DNA of 64,000 bases. Source: Candidatus Saccharibacteria bacterium oral taxon 488. GTDB taxonomy: Bacteria; Patescibacteriota; Saccharimonadia; Saccharimonadales; Saccharimonadaceae. Below the pieces are notes generated by a model, which was not told the origin of the DNA, searched no databases, and was given only the letters and a program-made list of their open reading frames with translations. The stretch spans positions 682,001 through 746,000 of the forward strand of contig CP047919.1 of assembly GCA_010202465.1 (NCBI GenBank). Reading direction: 5' to 3'. Of the stretch, positions 9,179-17,512 are shown in pieces. The position numbers and the translations under genes are program-made. Positions within the stretch are counted from its first letter, which is position 1; the number at the start of each line of letters is the position of its first letter.

Positions 9179-9202
9179 ACTCCCATTATAGCAAGTTTAT
9201 AT

Positions 9203-10120
9203 TCAGGCGCCGACTTTATCTTTTTTGTTACCGCGCTTGGCGTTGCGATTAATATAATCAATAATCCGACCAGCCACATTGCGGCCCGTCACCTTTTCGA
9301 TGCCAAATCCTGGGCTGGCGTTCACCTCCAGTACCAGCGCACCGCGGTTCGAGCGCATAAAGTCGACGCCGGCTACCACCAGGCCCATCGCCTTGGCGGC
9401 CTTGACGCACATTTTTCGCTCATCGGGCGTCAACTTGACGACCGTCCCCTCGCCGCCTTTATGCAAATTGCTGCGAAAATCATCATCCAAACTCTGCCGC
9501 TTCATACTAGCCACCACTTGACTACCGACCACAAATGCCCGAATATCGGTGCCGGCCGACTCCTTGATAAATTCCTGTAGTAGCACGTTTGTGCCGTCAG
9601 AATCACTGAGGTAAAACGCTTGCATAACCGACTTAGCGGCTTTAATTGTCTCCGCCAGTACCACGCCATTGCCGTGGGTGCCGCGCGCCAGCTTAATAAT
9701 CGCCGGCGTACCGCCAATCTCATCCAGCAGTACATCGATATCCGTTTCATTGCGCGAGAACACCGTCTTTGGGATCGACACCCCAGCCCGGGCCAGCAGC
9801 TGCACCGATCGTAGTTTATCGCGCGAACGACTGATGGCGATAGACCGATTCATAAAAAATGCTTGCGGATTCGCCATTTCCAATTGCCGCAGCACTGCCG
9901 TCCCGTAGCGCGTCATATAGCTAGCAATTCGCGGGATGAACACGTCAAAGTTACCGATTTCCCTGCCACGATAAATAACCTTTGGATGCCGCTCATCAAT
10001 TGACACATAACAATTTTTATACTTGATAACTTTAACTCGATGGCCACGCTTTTCAGCTTCTTCCTTGAGGCGAAGGGTGGAGTAGTTGATGTTACCGTTA
10101 GATAGAATCGCAATATTCAT
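9203..10120 (-). CDS. rimK: RimK-like ATP-grasp ligase
   Basis: The 305-residue protein has the RimK layout: an N-terminal pre-ATP-grasp domain (MNIAILSNGNINYSTLRLKEEA), a lysine-containing ATP site (PAIIKLARGTHGNGVVLAE) and a C-terminal metal-binding strand (GALVLEVNASPGFGIE). RimK enzymes join amino acids, often glutamate, to a protein or peptide acceptor; the acceptor here is unknown. The gene begins 2 bases after the stop of a retropepsin-like protease gene. RimK and this protease type recur together in bacteria, so the pair may attach and remove a peptide tag. That reading is inference. Confidence 0.9.
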   Translation of the reverse strand: MNIAILSNGNINYSTLRLKEEAEKRGHRVKVIKYKNCYVSIDERHPKVIYRGREIGNFDVFIPRIASYMTRYGTAVLRQLEMANPQAFFMNRSIAISRSRDKLRSVQLLARAGVSIPKTVFSRNETDIDVLLDEIGGTPAIIKLARGTHGNGVVLAETIKAAKSVMQAFYLSDSDGTNVLLQEFIKESAGTDIRAFVVGSQVVASMKRQSLDDDFRSNLHKGGEGTVVKLTPDERKMCVKAAKAMGLVVAGVDFMRSNRGALVLEVNASPGFGIEKVTGRNVAGRIIDYINRNAKRGNKKDKVGA

Positions 10121-10122
10121 AA

Positions 10123-10629
10123 CTACGTATCCTTTGGTTTATGGTATTTTTTATAAAACTTATGAGGATTTTTAGCTAGTTCTTTATTTAGCCTTATAGT
10201 CTGTGATTTCTTCTGGTTCTTTACTTCATTCATACTTACGTCAACCAAAAACTTACCGCTTAATGTCCGTCGTCCAATTAGCACTGGAAAATTATGCACA
10301 GCCCTATCAGACAGGCTAAATAACGCTTTAATCTTCTTGCCAGCCAATATAATGGTAAAATGTGTCCGATATTTTATAATTTCATGGCCAGAGGCGCTCT
10401 TAACCATCGCTACCGAATAATCGGTACGCCGAAACACCTTGCCGTTATAATACGGTGAGCCTTTACCAAATAGCGAGAACTTCAAGACACCGTCTTTATC
10501 AACACGAATATTGCTCGCCCACACTGATGAGCCGTCCGCACCGGTGTCAACCTTAGCCGGCACATTAACTGCTCGCCGACCAAAATCCACCTTCACATTT
10601 CGACCAATGATGGTTTTTTGTGCTGTCAT
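10123..10629 (-). CDS. Retropepsin-like (DUF785/RimB-type) aspartic protease
   Basis: The 168-residue protein contains the single-domain aspartic protease signature VPAKVDTGADGSSVWA near residues 24-39, a second beta repeat with SLSDRAVHNFPVLIGRRTL, and a basic tail. The family (often labelled ATP-dependent zinc protease) is commonly paired with RimK-like ligases, as here: rimK starts 2 bases downstream. The C-terminal 35 residues are Lys-rich, and codon use is more AT-rich than the neighbours. Confidence 0.85.
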   Translation of the reverse strand: MTAQKTIIGRNVKVDFGRRAVNVPAKVDTGADGSSVWASNIRVDKDGVLKFSLFGKGSPYYNGKVFRRTDYSVAMVKSASGHEIIKYRTHFTIILAGKKIKALFSLSDRAVHNFPVLIGRRTLSGKFLVDVSMNEVKNQKKSQTIRLNKELAKNPHKFYKKYHKPKDT

Positions 10630-10668
10630 GCACCATATACTATAATCTAAAAACCTACATCAGTCAAG

Positions 10669-10997
10669 CTACGAAGCTGCTCGTTTGTAGGCAGCCAGAA
10701 GCTTGTCGACGTAGACAGCCGGAACATTAGCAGGCATGCCGACAAGTGGATCATAGTACGGCATAAGGCCCGAGGATGCATTTATTTCAACCCCCGGAAA
10801 TTATCGGGAGCTATAATGTCAACACCGCAGATAAACAGGCCGAAGTATTCAGTAACTCGCACAGCCATCTGCTTCACTTCATTCGGTACTTTATTGAGGC
10901 ACTCTAGCGCATAGCCACCACTAGAAATATTCGCTACACCAGTTACTTGTACTCGTGTCCCATCGGGTGGAATACATCGCAACTCAACATCGCTCAA
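10669..10997 (-). pseudogene. C-terminal remnant of an ATP-grasp ligase, frameshifted
   Basis: From the TTG at 10997 the frame reads MSDVELRCIPPDGT... to GLFICGVDIIAPDNFRG, then stops after GLK at the G5 run (10792-10796). Removing one G continues the protein as VEINASSGLMPYYDPLVG, to a stop at 10669-10671. The combined CGVDII...VEINASSGL pattern is the magnesium-binding end of an ATP-grasp domain, but the nucleotide-binding half is missing. Upstream, adding one T in the T5 run near 10998 would fuse this piece in frame to the small gene at 10994-11389. It is best read as a decayed, internally deleted gene. Confidence 0.6.
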
Positions 10998-11389
10998 AAA
11001 GCCCGCACGGCCTCTGGGTCAATTAGATTCATGGACTTTTCATGAGGTAGCTGACCGAGCAACTTCACATATTCCATTTCCGCCATGCGAAACGCAAGCG
11101 ACGAACCAATCGCCTCACGGAATACCGAGTCAGGTTCACGATCAGTCGCCTCTTCACGAGCTCGACCAAGTGCTATAACACCCTTATCTAGTGCCGACAT
11201 ATCGCGAAGACGCCGGTGTTCAAAGCGAGGATTACGAGACTTCCCAGCGATAAAGTCCTCTCGCTGATCGAGCGCATTATTAACAAGTTTTGTATACGAC
11301 TGAAACCCGGCTTCAGGAAGATTGTGAGGATTAATAATCTCTTCAATCGTTCGCGGTTGGCGCGGTGCTATTTCAGACGCTATACTCAT
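10994..11389 (-). CDS. Hypothetical protein, probably the 5' part of the decayed ATP-grasp gene
   Basis: The 131-residue product begins MSIASEIAPRQPRTIEEIIN and contains KSRNPRFEHRRL. No firm family is recognised. It ends VRAF-stop at a T5 run, where one extra T would continue into the ATP-grasp remnant. The ATG at 11389 follows a TATCAT box by 6 bases, so the promoter appears intact. Either a free-standing small protein is still made, or this is the first piece of a broken larger gene. Confidence 0.5.
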   Translation of the reverse strand: MSIASEIAPRQPRTIEEIINPHNLPEAGFQSYTKLVNNALDQREDFIAGKSRNPRFEHRRLRDMSALDKGVIALGRAREEATDREPDSVFREAIGSSLAFRMAEMEYVKLLGQLPHEKSMNLIDPEAVRAF

Positions 11390-11430
11390 TTTTTCATGAT
11401 AGCATATTTATGTAAAAAAGCAAGTACGCA

Positions 11431-12540
11431 TTACGAAAACAGTCCGCGCCTCCTCGCACCATCAAACTGTTCCAGTAGTTCACGCTGCTTCTTGCTCAGT
11501 TTGGTTGGCGTATCAACGATGACGCCAACAATGTGCGGGCCGCGCGAGTCATCGCGTAAGTGTGGCACGCCGTGGCCTGATAACTTAAAATCAGTCCCCG
11601 ACTGGGTGCCGGCTGGGATTTTCATTCGCACCGTGCCGTCCACAGTTTCGACATCAATTTCCGTTCCCAGCGCTGCCTCAACCATCGAGATATACTCTTC
11701 CGACAGGATAATGTCGCCTTCACGAGTGAACTTCTTATGCGCCTTGACACGAATGTGAACGTATAGATCGCCGCGCGGGCCGCCCTGAACTGCTTCACCG
11801 CGATCACGCAGGCGGATCGTCGCGCCATCATCAATGCCGGCTGGGATCTTGACCGTAATCTCCTGGCGCTGGCGAGTTGTACCCTTGCCGCCACAGACTG
11901 AACAGTTTTGCTCCGGGACCTTACCGCGACCATGACAGGTTGGACACGTGACTGCTTGCTGAATTTGTCCAAAAATCGAGTTCATGACGCGAGTCTGCTG
12001 ACCAGAACCCTTGCAGTCATCGCAGGTTTTTAGACTATGGCCTGGCTCGACGCCATCGCCATGACAATGTTCGCACTCGGTGTCCAAGGTCACATTGAGA
12101 TTCTTTTCTGCGCCAAACACCGCCTCTTCAAAACTCAGAGTCACATTAGTTTCAACATCACGACCACGCCGCGCACCACCCTGTGAACTAGTCGCGCCGC
12201 CACCGAAGAATTGGCTGAAAATGTCGCCAAAACCGCCGCCACCAAAATCAAAATGGATATCTTGGCCGCCAAACCCGCCAAAGCCTTCGAACGGATTACC
12301 GCCAAAGCCACCACCTGCTGCACCGCCGACACCCGCATGGCCAAACTGATCGTAGCGCTGGCGCTTTTGCTTGTCTTTTAGGACCTCATACGCCTCATTG
12401 ACCTCTTTGAATTTGGCTTCATCGCCACCTTCTTTGTCGGGATGGTACTTGACCGCTGCCTTACGAAAAGCCTTCTTGATCTCATCCTCAGAGGCGGTTT
12501 TCGACACGCCTAACACTTCATAATAATCGCGCTTACTCAT
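11431..12540 (-). CDS. dnaJ: Chaperone DnaJ
   Basis: DnaJ delivers substrates to DnaK and stimulates its ATPase. The 369-residue protein has a J domain with HPD (about residues 33-35), a Gly/Phe-rich linker (about 73-125), four CxxCxGxG zinc-binding repeats (the first is CEHCHGDG) and two C-terminal beta domains. The ATG at 12540 lies 8 bases after a TATAAT box (12549-12554), and a CIRCE operator directly overlaps the region upstream of that box. It is a separate unit from dnaK-grpE-hrcA but belongs to the same HrcA regulon. Confidence 0.97.
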   Translation of the reverse strand: MSKRDYYEVLGVSKTASEDEIKKAFRKAAVKYHPDKEGGDEAKFKEVNEAYEVLKDKQKRQRYDQFGHAGVGGAAGGGFGGNPFEGFGGFGGQDIHFDFGGGGFGDIFSQFFGGGATSSQGGARRGRDVETNVTLSFEEAVFGAEKNLNVTLDTECEHCHGDGVEPGHSLKTCDDCKGSGQQTRVMNSIFGQIQQAVTCPTCHGRGKVPEQNCSVCGGKGTTRQRQEITVKIPAGIDDGATIRLRDRGEAVQGGPRGDLYVHIRVKAHKKFTREGDIILSEEYISMVEAALGTEIDVETVDGTVRMKIPAGTQSGTDFKLSGHGVPHLRDDSRGPHIVGVIVDTPTKLSKKQRELLEQFDGARRRGLFS

Positions 12541-12559
12541 ATGTGTTCATTATACGCTT

Positions 12560-12586
12560 TTAGCACTCGACATGCAAGAGTGCTAG
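12560..12586. promoter_or_regulatory. CIRCE operator (HrcA site) between dnaJ and the CYTH gene
   Basis: Half-sites TTAGCACTC and GAGTGCTAG are separated by 9 bases, matching the CIRCE consensus in 17 of 18 arm positions. It sits just upstream of the dnaJ -10 box (12549-12554) and also upstream of the divergent CYTH gene's -10 box (TATACT, near 12599), so it could repress both. Confidence 0.93.
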
Positions 12587-12622
12587 TCTTGTCCGTGGTA
12601 TACTGAGCAGAGAGGAGGTGTT

Positions 12623-13165
12623 ATGAAACAGACAGCAATTATCAATTCAGAAATCAAGGCCCGGTGTGGTGATCAAGAGGCGGTGCGCCAGTATCTGCGT
12701 GAGCATGGCGCGGACTTTAAGGGGACGGATCATCAAATTGACACGTATTTTGATGTACCCGAGGGGCGCCTGAAATTGCGCCAGGGGCCGATCGAAAATA
12801 ACCTTATCTTTTATCGGCGGGCGGACACCGACGGGCCAAAACAATCGACCATCAACTTATCACCCGTGGCACCGGACTCAACTATTGGTGAGGTGCTAAC
12901 AGCGGCGCTTGGTGTGCGTGTCATCGTCGATAAGCAGCGTGAGATTTACTTCATCGATAATGTCAAGTTTCATATCGACACTGTTCAGGGCCTCGGGAAT
13001 TTTGTCGAAATTGAAGCCATCGACACCGATGGCAAACGAAACGCCAAGGAACTGGAGCAGCAATGCTCACACTACATGCGTGAACTTGGTATCAGGGCTA
13101 CGGATTTGGTGGTTGGCTCGTATAGTGATTTGTTGGAGCGTGGTGACGATATTCAAGCGACATAG
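12623..13165 (+). CDS. CYTH domain (class IV adenylate cyclase / thiamine triphosphatase-like) protein
   Basis: The 180-residue protein shows CYTH features: an N-terminal EIKARC strand, DTYFDVPEGRLKLR, YFIDNVKFHIDTVQGLGNFVEIEA, and a terminal GSYSDLL. CYTH enzymes bind triphosphates in a beta tunnel; substrates include ATP, thiamine triphosphate and polyphosphate, and the one used here is unknown. A GAGGAGG ribosome site lies 5 bases before the ATG. The gene is divergent from dnaJ across a CIRCE site, so heat-shock control is plausible. Confidence 0.88.
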   Translation: MKQTAIINSEIKARCGDQEAVRQYLREHGADFKGTDHQIDTYFDVPEGRLKLRQGPIENNLIFYRRADTDGPKQSTINLSPVAPDSTIGEVLTAALGVRVIVDKQREIYFIDNVKFHIDTVQGLGNFVEIEAIDTDGKRNAKELEQQCSHYMRELGIRATDLVVGSYSDLLERGDDIQAT

Positions 13166-13221
13166 GGCCCTTCTATGCTGACCTTTCTTTAGCCCAGTCT
13201 GTATTTAGTAATAGTTGTGAT

Positions 13222-13249
13222 TTGACATACTATATATTATTGTTATATT
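13222..13249 (+). promoter_or_regulatory. Promoter for the CN-hydrolase-like gene
   Basis: TTGACA (13222-13227), a 16-base spacer and TATATT (13244-13249). Initiation would fall at about 13256-13258, on or next to the ATG at 13258. Confidence 0.7.
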
Positions 13250-13257
13250 TAGTTACT

Positions 13258-14005
13258 ATGATCTTCCGCACAATGCCTCGTCCCGATCTTGAAATCACCT
13301 GGTATCGCCAGAATGGGGGTGTTTAATTTCACCAACTCAGACGGTGAACCAGTGACAGGTGTATCAGCTCAGACATGGGAAGATTATCTAGATCATATCG
13401 AAAATTTGCCAAGCAAATTTTCAGGACAAGTCATTAGTCCAGAATTGATAACCATTACTGATATACCACTTGAGAAAGCGACAAGGTTTCAACGAGAAAT
13501 TAGTAGAAGGATTTTGCAACTATGCGAACTTTCACGCGATTTACCCAATGCTGACTTCATGGTTGGCACGCCCAGTTTTTATGATGATACGGAATTGCCC
13601 TATAATACTCTCGTGAAGATCACCAATGGTCAATACAAAACAAACGTACGGAAATGGCTACTTACACCCAGTGAAGAGGGCAACTTTTGGCCAGCCTTAA
13701 CTACTCAGGCACTCCAACAGCCATATTCAACTCAGTCATTAATCTGCGCCGACATGATCGTGGCGCCATCCTTTCTGCATGAAGATACTCGTCATGTACA
13801 GGTTAGCGCCTGTTGGGCAACACCTAGCTTTAGCCATCCCAACTACCAGCCGCCGCCAGATGAGGAGCGCTATACAGATGCAATGATCTATGCGATTAAT
13901 CAACTTTTTACCGCTCACTCTGTCCAAGATCTTGTCGTAGTTGATCGTACGCCGCCGACTACCGAAATTCCACCGCTCAACTGTATCGTCCAGCGAAAAA
14001 TATAA
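13258..14005 (+). CDS. Carbon-nitrogen hydrolase (nitrilase superfamily)-like protein, 5' end possibly frameshifted
   Basis: The main frame (from an ATG at 13289, or 13313) encodes about 238 residues. The nitrilase triad can be traced: Glu in VISPELITI, Lys in NVRKWLLTPSEEG and Cys in SLICADMIV, with FMVGTPSFYDD as the usual strand between them. The promoter points instead to the ATG at 13258, whose frame (MIFRTMPRPDLEITWYRQNG) stops after a G5 run at 13314-13318. Deleting one G joins it to the main frame as ...RQNGVFNFTN. The true start is therefore uncertain. The substrate is unknown. The gene converges on dnaK with a shared terminator. Confidence 0.65.
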
Positions 14006-14032
14006 TACCCCGGAGACTTGGGGTATTATATT
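13999..14032. terminator. Bidirectional terminator between CN-hydrolase gene and dnaK
   Basis: A perfect 13-bp inverted repeat (AATATAATACCCC and its complement) encloses an 8-base loop. A- and T-rich outer arms allow termination from both sides. Confidence 0.85.
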
Positions 14033-14050
14033 AGCCTGCATTAGACTCTG

Positions 14051-15943
14051 CTATTTCTCGTCGACCACTTCGCCTTCGACTGGTTCGTCCTTGTCAGATT
14101 TTTTGTCATCCGCAGACTTGTCCGCCTTGTTGTCCTCAGCAGCTTGCTGGTACATTTTGGCGCCAATTGGCATGATGGCATCCTGCAGTGCTTTGGCTGC
14201 TGCTTCTAGCTCATCTTTGTCGTCAGCGTCTTTGTGCTTCTCCGCTTCCTTGACCGCTTCGTCAATCGCCTTCTTGTCGTCGTCAGAAATCTTATCCTTG
14301 AACTCGTCCGGCATTTTCTTTGCTTGGTAGATGGCGTTTTCTAGCTGGTTTTTAGCGTCAACGGTTTCACGCTTTTTCTTGTCCTCATCAGCGTGGAGTT
14401 CGGCTTCTTTCTGAGCTTTTTCGATATCTTCCTTACTCATGTTGCCAGAGTTTTGGATGGTAATCGATTGCTCCTTGCCAGTACCTTTGTCTTTAGCAGT
14501 AACATTAAGGATACCGTTGGCGTCGATGTTAAACGTCACTTCAATCTGCGGCACACCGCGCGGTGCTGGTGCGATACCATCAAGCACAAAGCGGCCCAAA
14601 CTCTTGTTGTCATTGGCAAACTCGCGCTCACCCTGCAAGACGTGGATCTCCACTTGCGGCTGATTGTCGGCTGCCGTCGAGAACACTTCACTCTTGCTAG
14701 TTGGCACGGTGGTATTACGCTCAATCAGCTTGGTCGACACACCGCCCATCGTCTCAATACCGAGGCTCAATGGTGTCACGTCCAGCAGCAGCACATCCTT
14801 AACATCGCCAGCCAACACGCCACCCTGAATGGCTGCACCAACCGCCACCACTTCGTCTGGGTTGACACCTTGCATTGGGTCTTTGCCGAACAATTTCTTC
14901 ACCCGCTCAACCACTGCTGGCATCCGGGTCATACCGCCAACCATGACAATTTCATTGACGTCAGATTTTGATAATTTAGCGTCTTTCAGCGCTTTTTCAA
15001 CTGGGCCGTCCAGGCGATCCAACAAATCTTTCACCAAATCTTCCAGCTTGGCCCGCGTCAAGCTCAACTCAAAGTGCTTTGGCCCATCAGCATCAGCGGT
15101 AATGAATGGGATGTTGACTTCGTATTCAGTAACTGTTGACAGTTCCTTCTTGGCCTTTTCAGCTTCGTCCTTCAGGCGCTGCATGGCTGCATTGTCTTTG
15201 CGTAGGTCGATGCCTTCTTTAGACTTAAAGTCGTCCAGGAAGTAGTTAACGATGACATTGTCAAAGTCCTCGCCGCCCAGGTGGGTATCACCATTCGTCG
15301 CCTTCACCTCAAACACGCCATCACCAAGCTCCAGGACAGAAACGTCAAAGGTACCGCCACCGAGGTCAAACACCACGATGGTCTCGTCATTTTTGCCTTT
15401 TTCCAGGCCGTACGCCAAAGCAGCGGCCGTCGGTTCATTGATGATGCGCTTAACTTCCAGGCCAGCAATTTTACCAGCGTCTTTGGTGGCTTGACGCTGC
15501 GAATCGTCAAAGTAGGCTGGCACGGTGATAACGGCTTCGGTGACTTTTTCGCCCAGGAACGCCTCGGCGTCGGCCTTGATTTTGCCGAGGATCATGGCTG
15601 AAACCTCTTCTGGCGTGTATTCCTTGCCACCCATTTCCACGGCCACACCCGCACCTTTCTTGACGATCTTAAACGGCATAAGGCCACGGTCTTTTTGGAC
15701 TTCTTTGTCATCAAACTTACGGCCAATAAAGCGCTTGACACCATAAATTGTGTTCTTTGGATTAGTCACACGCTGACGCTGCGCTACTTGCCCAACCAAG
15801 CGCTCGCCCTTTTTATTAATCGCCACCACTGATGGCGTCGTACGATTACCCTCAGCGTTAGCGATAACTTCTGGCTTGCCCGCCAGCATGTATGCAAAGG
15901 CACTGTTGGTTGTACCGAGGTCAATTCCGATGATTTTACCCAT
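14051..15943 (-). CDS. dnaK: Chaperone DnaK (Hsp70)
   Basis: The 630-residue protein begins [19 protein letters not shown] and has the Hsp70 phosphate motifs ([20 protein letters not shown], in part), the linker [12 protein letters not shown], a substrate-binding domain and an acidic tail ending [12 protein letters not shown]. It is the distal gene of hrcA - small membrane peptide - grpE - dnaK. Two CIRCE sites lie in the 142-base gap between grpE and dnaK, so dnaK probably also has its own HrcA-controlled promoter. An AAGGGG ribosome site precedes the ATG. Confidence 0.98.
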   Translation of the reverse strand: MGKIIGIDLGTTNSAFAYMLAGKPEVIANAEGNRTTPSVVAINKKGERLVGQVAQRQRVTNPKNTIYGVKRFIGRKFDDKEVQKDRGLMPFKIVKKGAGVAVEMGGKEYTPEEVSAMILGKIKADAEAFLGEKVTEAVITVPAYFDDSQRQATKDAGKIAGLEVKRIINEPTAAALAYGLEKGKNDETIVVFDLGGGTFDVSVLELGDGVFEVKATNGDTHLGGEDFDNVIVNYFLDDFKSKEGIDLRKDNAAMQRLKDEAEKAKKELSTVTEYEVNIPFITADADGPKHFELSLTRAKLEDLVKDLLDRLDGPVEKALKDAKLSKSDVNEIVMVGGMTRMPAVVERVKKLFGKDPMQGVNPDEVVAVGAAIQGGVLAGDVKDVLLLDVTPLSLGIETMGGVSTKLIERNTTVPTSKSEVFSTAADNQPQVEIHVLQGEREFANDNKSLGRFVLDGIAPAPRGVPQIEVTFNIDANGILNVTAKDKGTGKEQSITIQNSGNMSKEDIEKAQKEAELHADEDKKKRETVDAKNQLENAIYQAKKMPDEFKDKISDDDKKAIDEAVKEAEKHKDADDKDELEAAAKALQDAIMPIGAKMYQQAAEDNKADKSADDKKSDKDEPVEGEVVDEK

Positions 15944-15993
15944 ATGATTCCCCTTTCTGTTATGATCACATCTGGTTTTTGCTTATATTCATT

Positions 15994-16020
15994 TTAGCAC
16001 TCTTTATTCACGAGTGCCAA
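15994..16020. promoter_or_regulatory. CIRCE operator 1 upstream of dnaK
   Basis: Half-sites TTAGCACTC and GAGTGCCAA with a 9-base spacer; one arm has a single mismatch. It lies 51 bases upstream of the dnaK ATG. Confidence 0.9.
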
Positions 16021-16038
16021 CTATTTCAGTATAAATAA

Positions 16039-16065
16039 TTAGCACTCCCGTGTCAAGAGTGCTAA
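16039..16065. promoter_or_regulatory. CIRCE operator 2 upstream of dnaK
   Basis: A perfect CIRCE: TTAGCACTC, 9 bases, GAGTGCTAA. It starts 18 bases from the end of operator 1, about two helical turns with the arms included, which could allow two HrcA dimers to bind side by side. Confidence 0.95.
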
Positions 16066-16084
16066 TTCATTTTGTGAAAACCAG

Positions 16085-16609
16085 TTATTTCTCTGATGCG
16101 TCAGTATTTTCTTTGACATCCGCCCGCGTTGATTCCGATGACTGGCGCGTCACCTTAACCATCGCATCGCGAATCACCGCGCCGTCTAGCGTATAGCCAG
16201 CACGTAGTTCCTCAGCAATCACCTCTTTGTCGCCTTCGGCTGATTCGTCAAATTGAATAGCTTGGTGTAGTTCAGGATTAAATACTGTGCCGGGTTTAGC
16301 GTCGATTTGCTCGAGGCCGATTTCTTTCAGTTGCTTATCAAGCTGTTTATTCAGGCCAGCCACACCTTTCGCCCAGGCGTTATCCGCTAGTTCCTCCGGC
16401 ACATTGGCAATCGCTCGCTCAATCGTGTCAATCACTGGTAACAATTTCATCACTGACTTAGCCTGACCCATTTGATGCGCTGACTGTTTTTCCGCCTCGA
16501 CACGCTTGCGGTAGTTCTCAAAATCCGCCCGCGTCCGCTGCAAATCCAACGTCAACTCGCCCAACTGCTGCTCCAAATCTTCAGTTTTTTTAGCCTTACT
16601 CTTCGTCAT
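16085..16609 (-). CDS. grpE: Nucleotide exchange factor GrpE
   Basis: The 174-residue protein has an N-terminal coiled coil (residues about 8-50, with DFENYRKRVEAEK) and the GrpE beta domain (PGTVFNPELHQAIQFDESAEGDKEVIAEE-like region, then LRAGYTLDGAVIRDAMVKV). It releases ADP from DnaK. The start overlaps the stop of the upstream 49-codon gene (ATGA) and has an AAGGAGG site 5 bases before it. Confidence 0.96.
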   Translation of the reverse strand: MTKSKAKKTEDLEQQLGELTLDLQRTRADFENYRKRVEAEKQSAHQMGQAKSVMKLLPVIDTIERAIANVPEELADNAWAKGVAGLNKQLDKQLKEIGLEQIDAKPGTVFNPELHQAIQFDESAEGDKEVIAEELRAGYTLDGAVIRDAMVKVTRQSSESTRADVKENTDASEK

Positions 16610-16755
16610 TTTTTCCTCCTTCTAAACGGCCAAAACGGCTCGTCGCCATACGTACAGGGAAAAGACACTACCATAGCCATGAAAATAATAATCAAAATAA
16701 TCACTACTAGCCACGTTGGCAAGCCGCTCAGTAGTCCGCCAATCCATTCAGCCAT
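16606..16755 (-). CDS. 49-aa single-pass membrane peptide between hrcA and grpE
   Basis: The ORF reads MAEWIGGLLSGLPTWLVVII and continues through a strongly hydrophobic helix (about residues 12-34) to a basic tail FRRRKK. Its ATG overlaps the hrcA stop (TAATG), with GGAGG inside the hrcA end as ribosome site, and its stop overlaps the grpE start (ATGA). This double coupling in a heat-shock operon argues strongly that it is translated. No family is recognised. A membrane-stress sensor or HrcA partner is speculation. Confidence 0.75.
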   Translation of the reverse strand: MAEWIGGLLSGLPTWLVVIILIIIFMAMVVSFPCTYGDEPFWPFRRRKK

Positions 16756-17465
16756 TACAATACCTCCTCTAACATCGCACCGGTTCGCCTAACCAGCTCC
16801 ATCGTTCGGCGGTAATTTTGCCGCGTCGGGCCGATGACACCGATATAGCTATCATCGCTAAACTGCGAGCGGAATTTACTAATAATCAGCGTAGCGCCAC
16901 TACTTTTACCAATCGGGTTTTCACTGCCAATAAACACATTCAGCGGCTGGTTCGGCGCTGCTTCATGCAGCCACGGCTCGATATTATCAATCAACCTGGC
17001 AATCGCCTGCACGTGTCCGCCCTCGACAAACTCAGGCTGAGAAAACAGCTGCGTCATGCCATTCATATACAAGTGCGTACCAAACGACGCAAAGCCGAAA
17101 TTGCCCGTCAACTCCACCAGACTATCAACCGCACTGCGAATCGCTCGGTCGGACGTATCAACATGCGAATTAACATGCGCTTCGATCGCTCTCGCACTGC
17201 GATCGATGCCGCTCGGCAGCTCGGTCATCTGCGCGTCGGTGATGCCATTGACATAAAAGCGATAGCCCTTGTCGGTGGGGATTCGCCCAGCGCTGGTGTG
17301 CGGCGCTTCAATAAAACCCATCTCCTCGAGCTTGGCCATTTCGCTGCGAATGGTGGCGCTAGATACGCCAAACAACTTGGCTAGCGTCACGCTGCCAACT
17401 GGCGCCGCAATTTCAGCGTACTGTTCAATGATGGCGGCCAAGATAGCCTGTTGACGTTCGGTCAT
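16755..17465 (-). CDS. hrcA: Heat-inducible transcription repressor HrcA (short form)
   Basis: HrcA represses chaperone genes by binding CIRCE. I start it at the ATG at 17465 (MTERQQAILAAIIEQYAEIA) because an upstream in-frame ATG lies inside the CIRCE operator. The winged helix is clear (VSSATIRSEMAKLEEMGFIE, SAGRIPTDKGYRFYV). The C-terminal end SFRDDSYIGVIGPTRQNYRRTMELV matches the family. At about 236 residues it is roughly 100 shorter than typical HrcA, so the inserted dimerisation domain is reduced. It leads the operon with grpE and dnaK. Confidence 0.95.
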   Translation of the reverse strand: MTERQQAILAAIIEQYAEIAAPVGSVTLAKLFGVSSATIRSEMAKLEEMGFIEAPHTSAGRIPTDKGYRFYVNGITDAQMTELPSGIDRSARAIEAHVNSHVDTSDRAIRSAVDSLVELTGNFGFASFGTHLYMNGMTQLFSQPEFVEGGHVQAIARLIDNIEPWLHEAAPNQPLNVFIGSENPIGKSSGATLIISKFRSQFSDDSYIGVIGPTRQNYRRTMELVRRTGAMLEEVL

Positions 17466-17485
17466 AGGCTCATTGTAGCATGAAT

Positions 17486-17512
17486 CTAGCACTCATCGCA
17501 AGCGAGTGCTAA
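17486..17512. promoter_or_regulatory. CIRCE operator in front of hrcA
   Basis: Half-sites CTAGCACTC and GAGTGCTAA with a 9-base spacer. It ends 20 bases before the hrcA ATG and also overlaps the 3' end of the upstream membrane-protein gene (stop near 17509), so the promoter lies within or beside that gene. The pattern implies autorepression. Confidence 0.92.

Noticed and set aside
14393-15601. Plus-strand ORFs antisense to dnaK
   Set aside because: dnaK is unambiguous on the other strand; the antisense ORFs have no start signals or recognisable domains.
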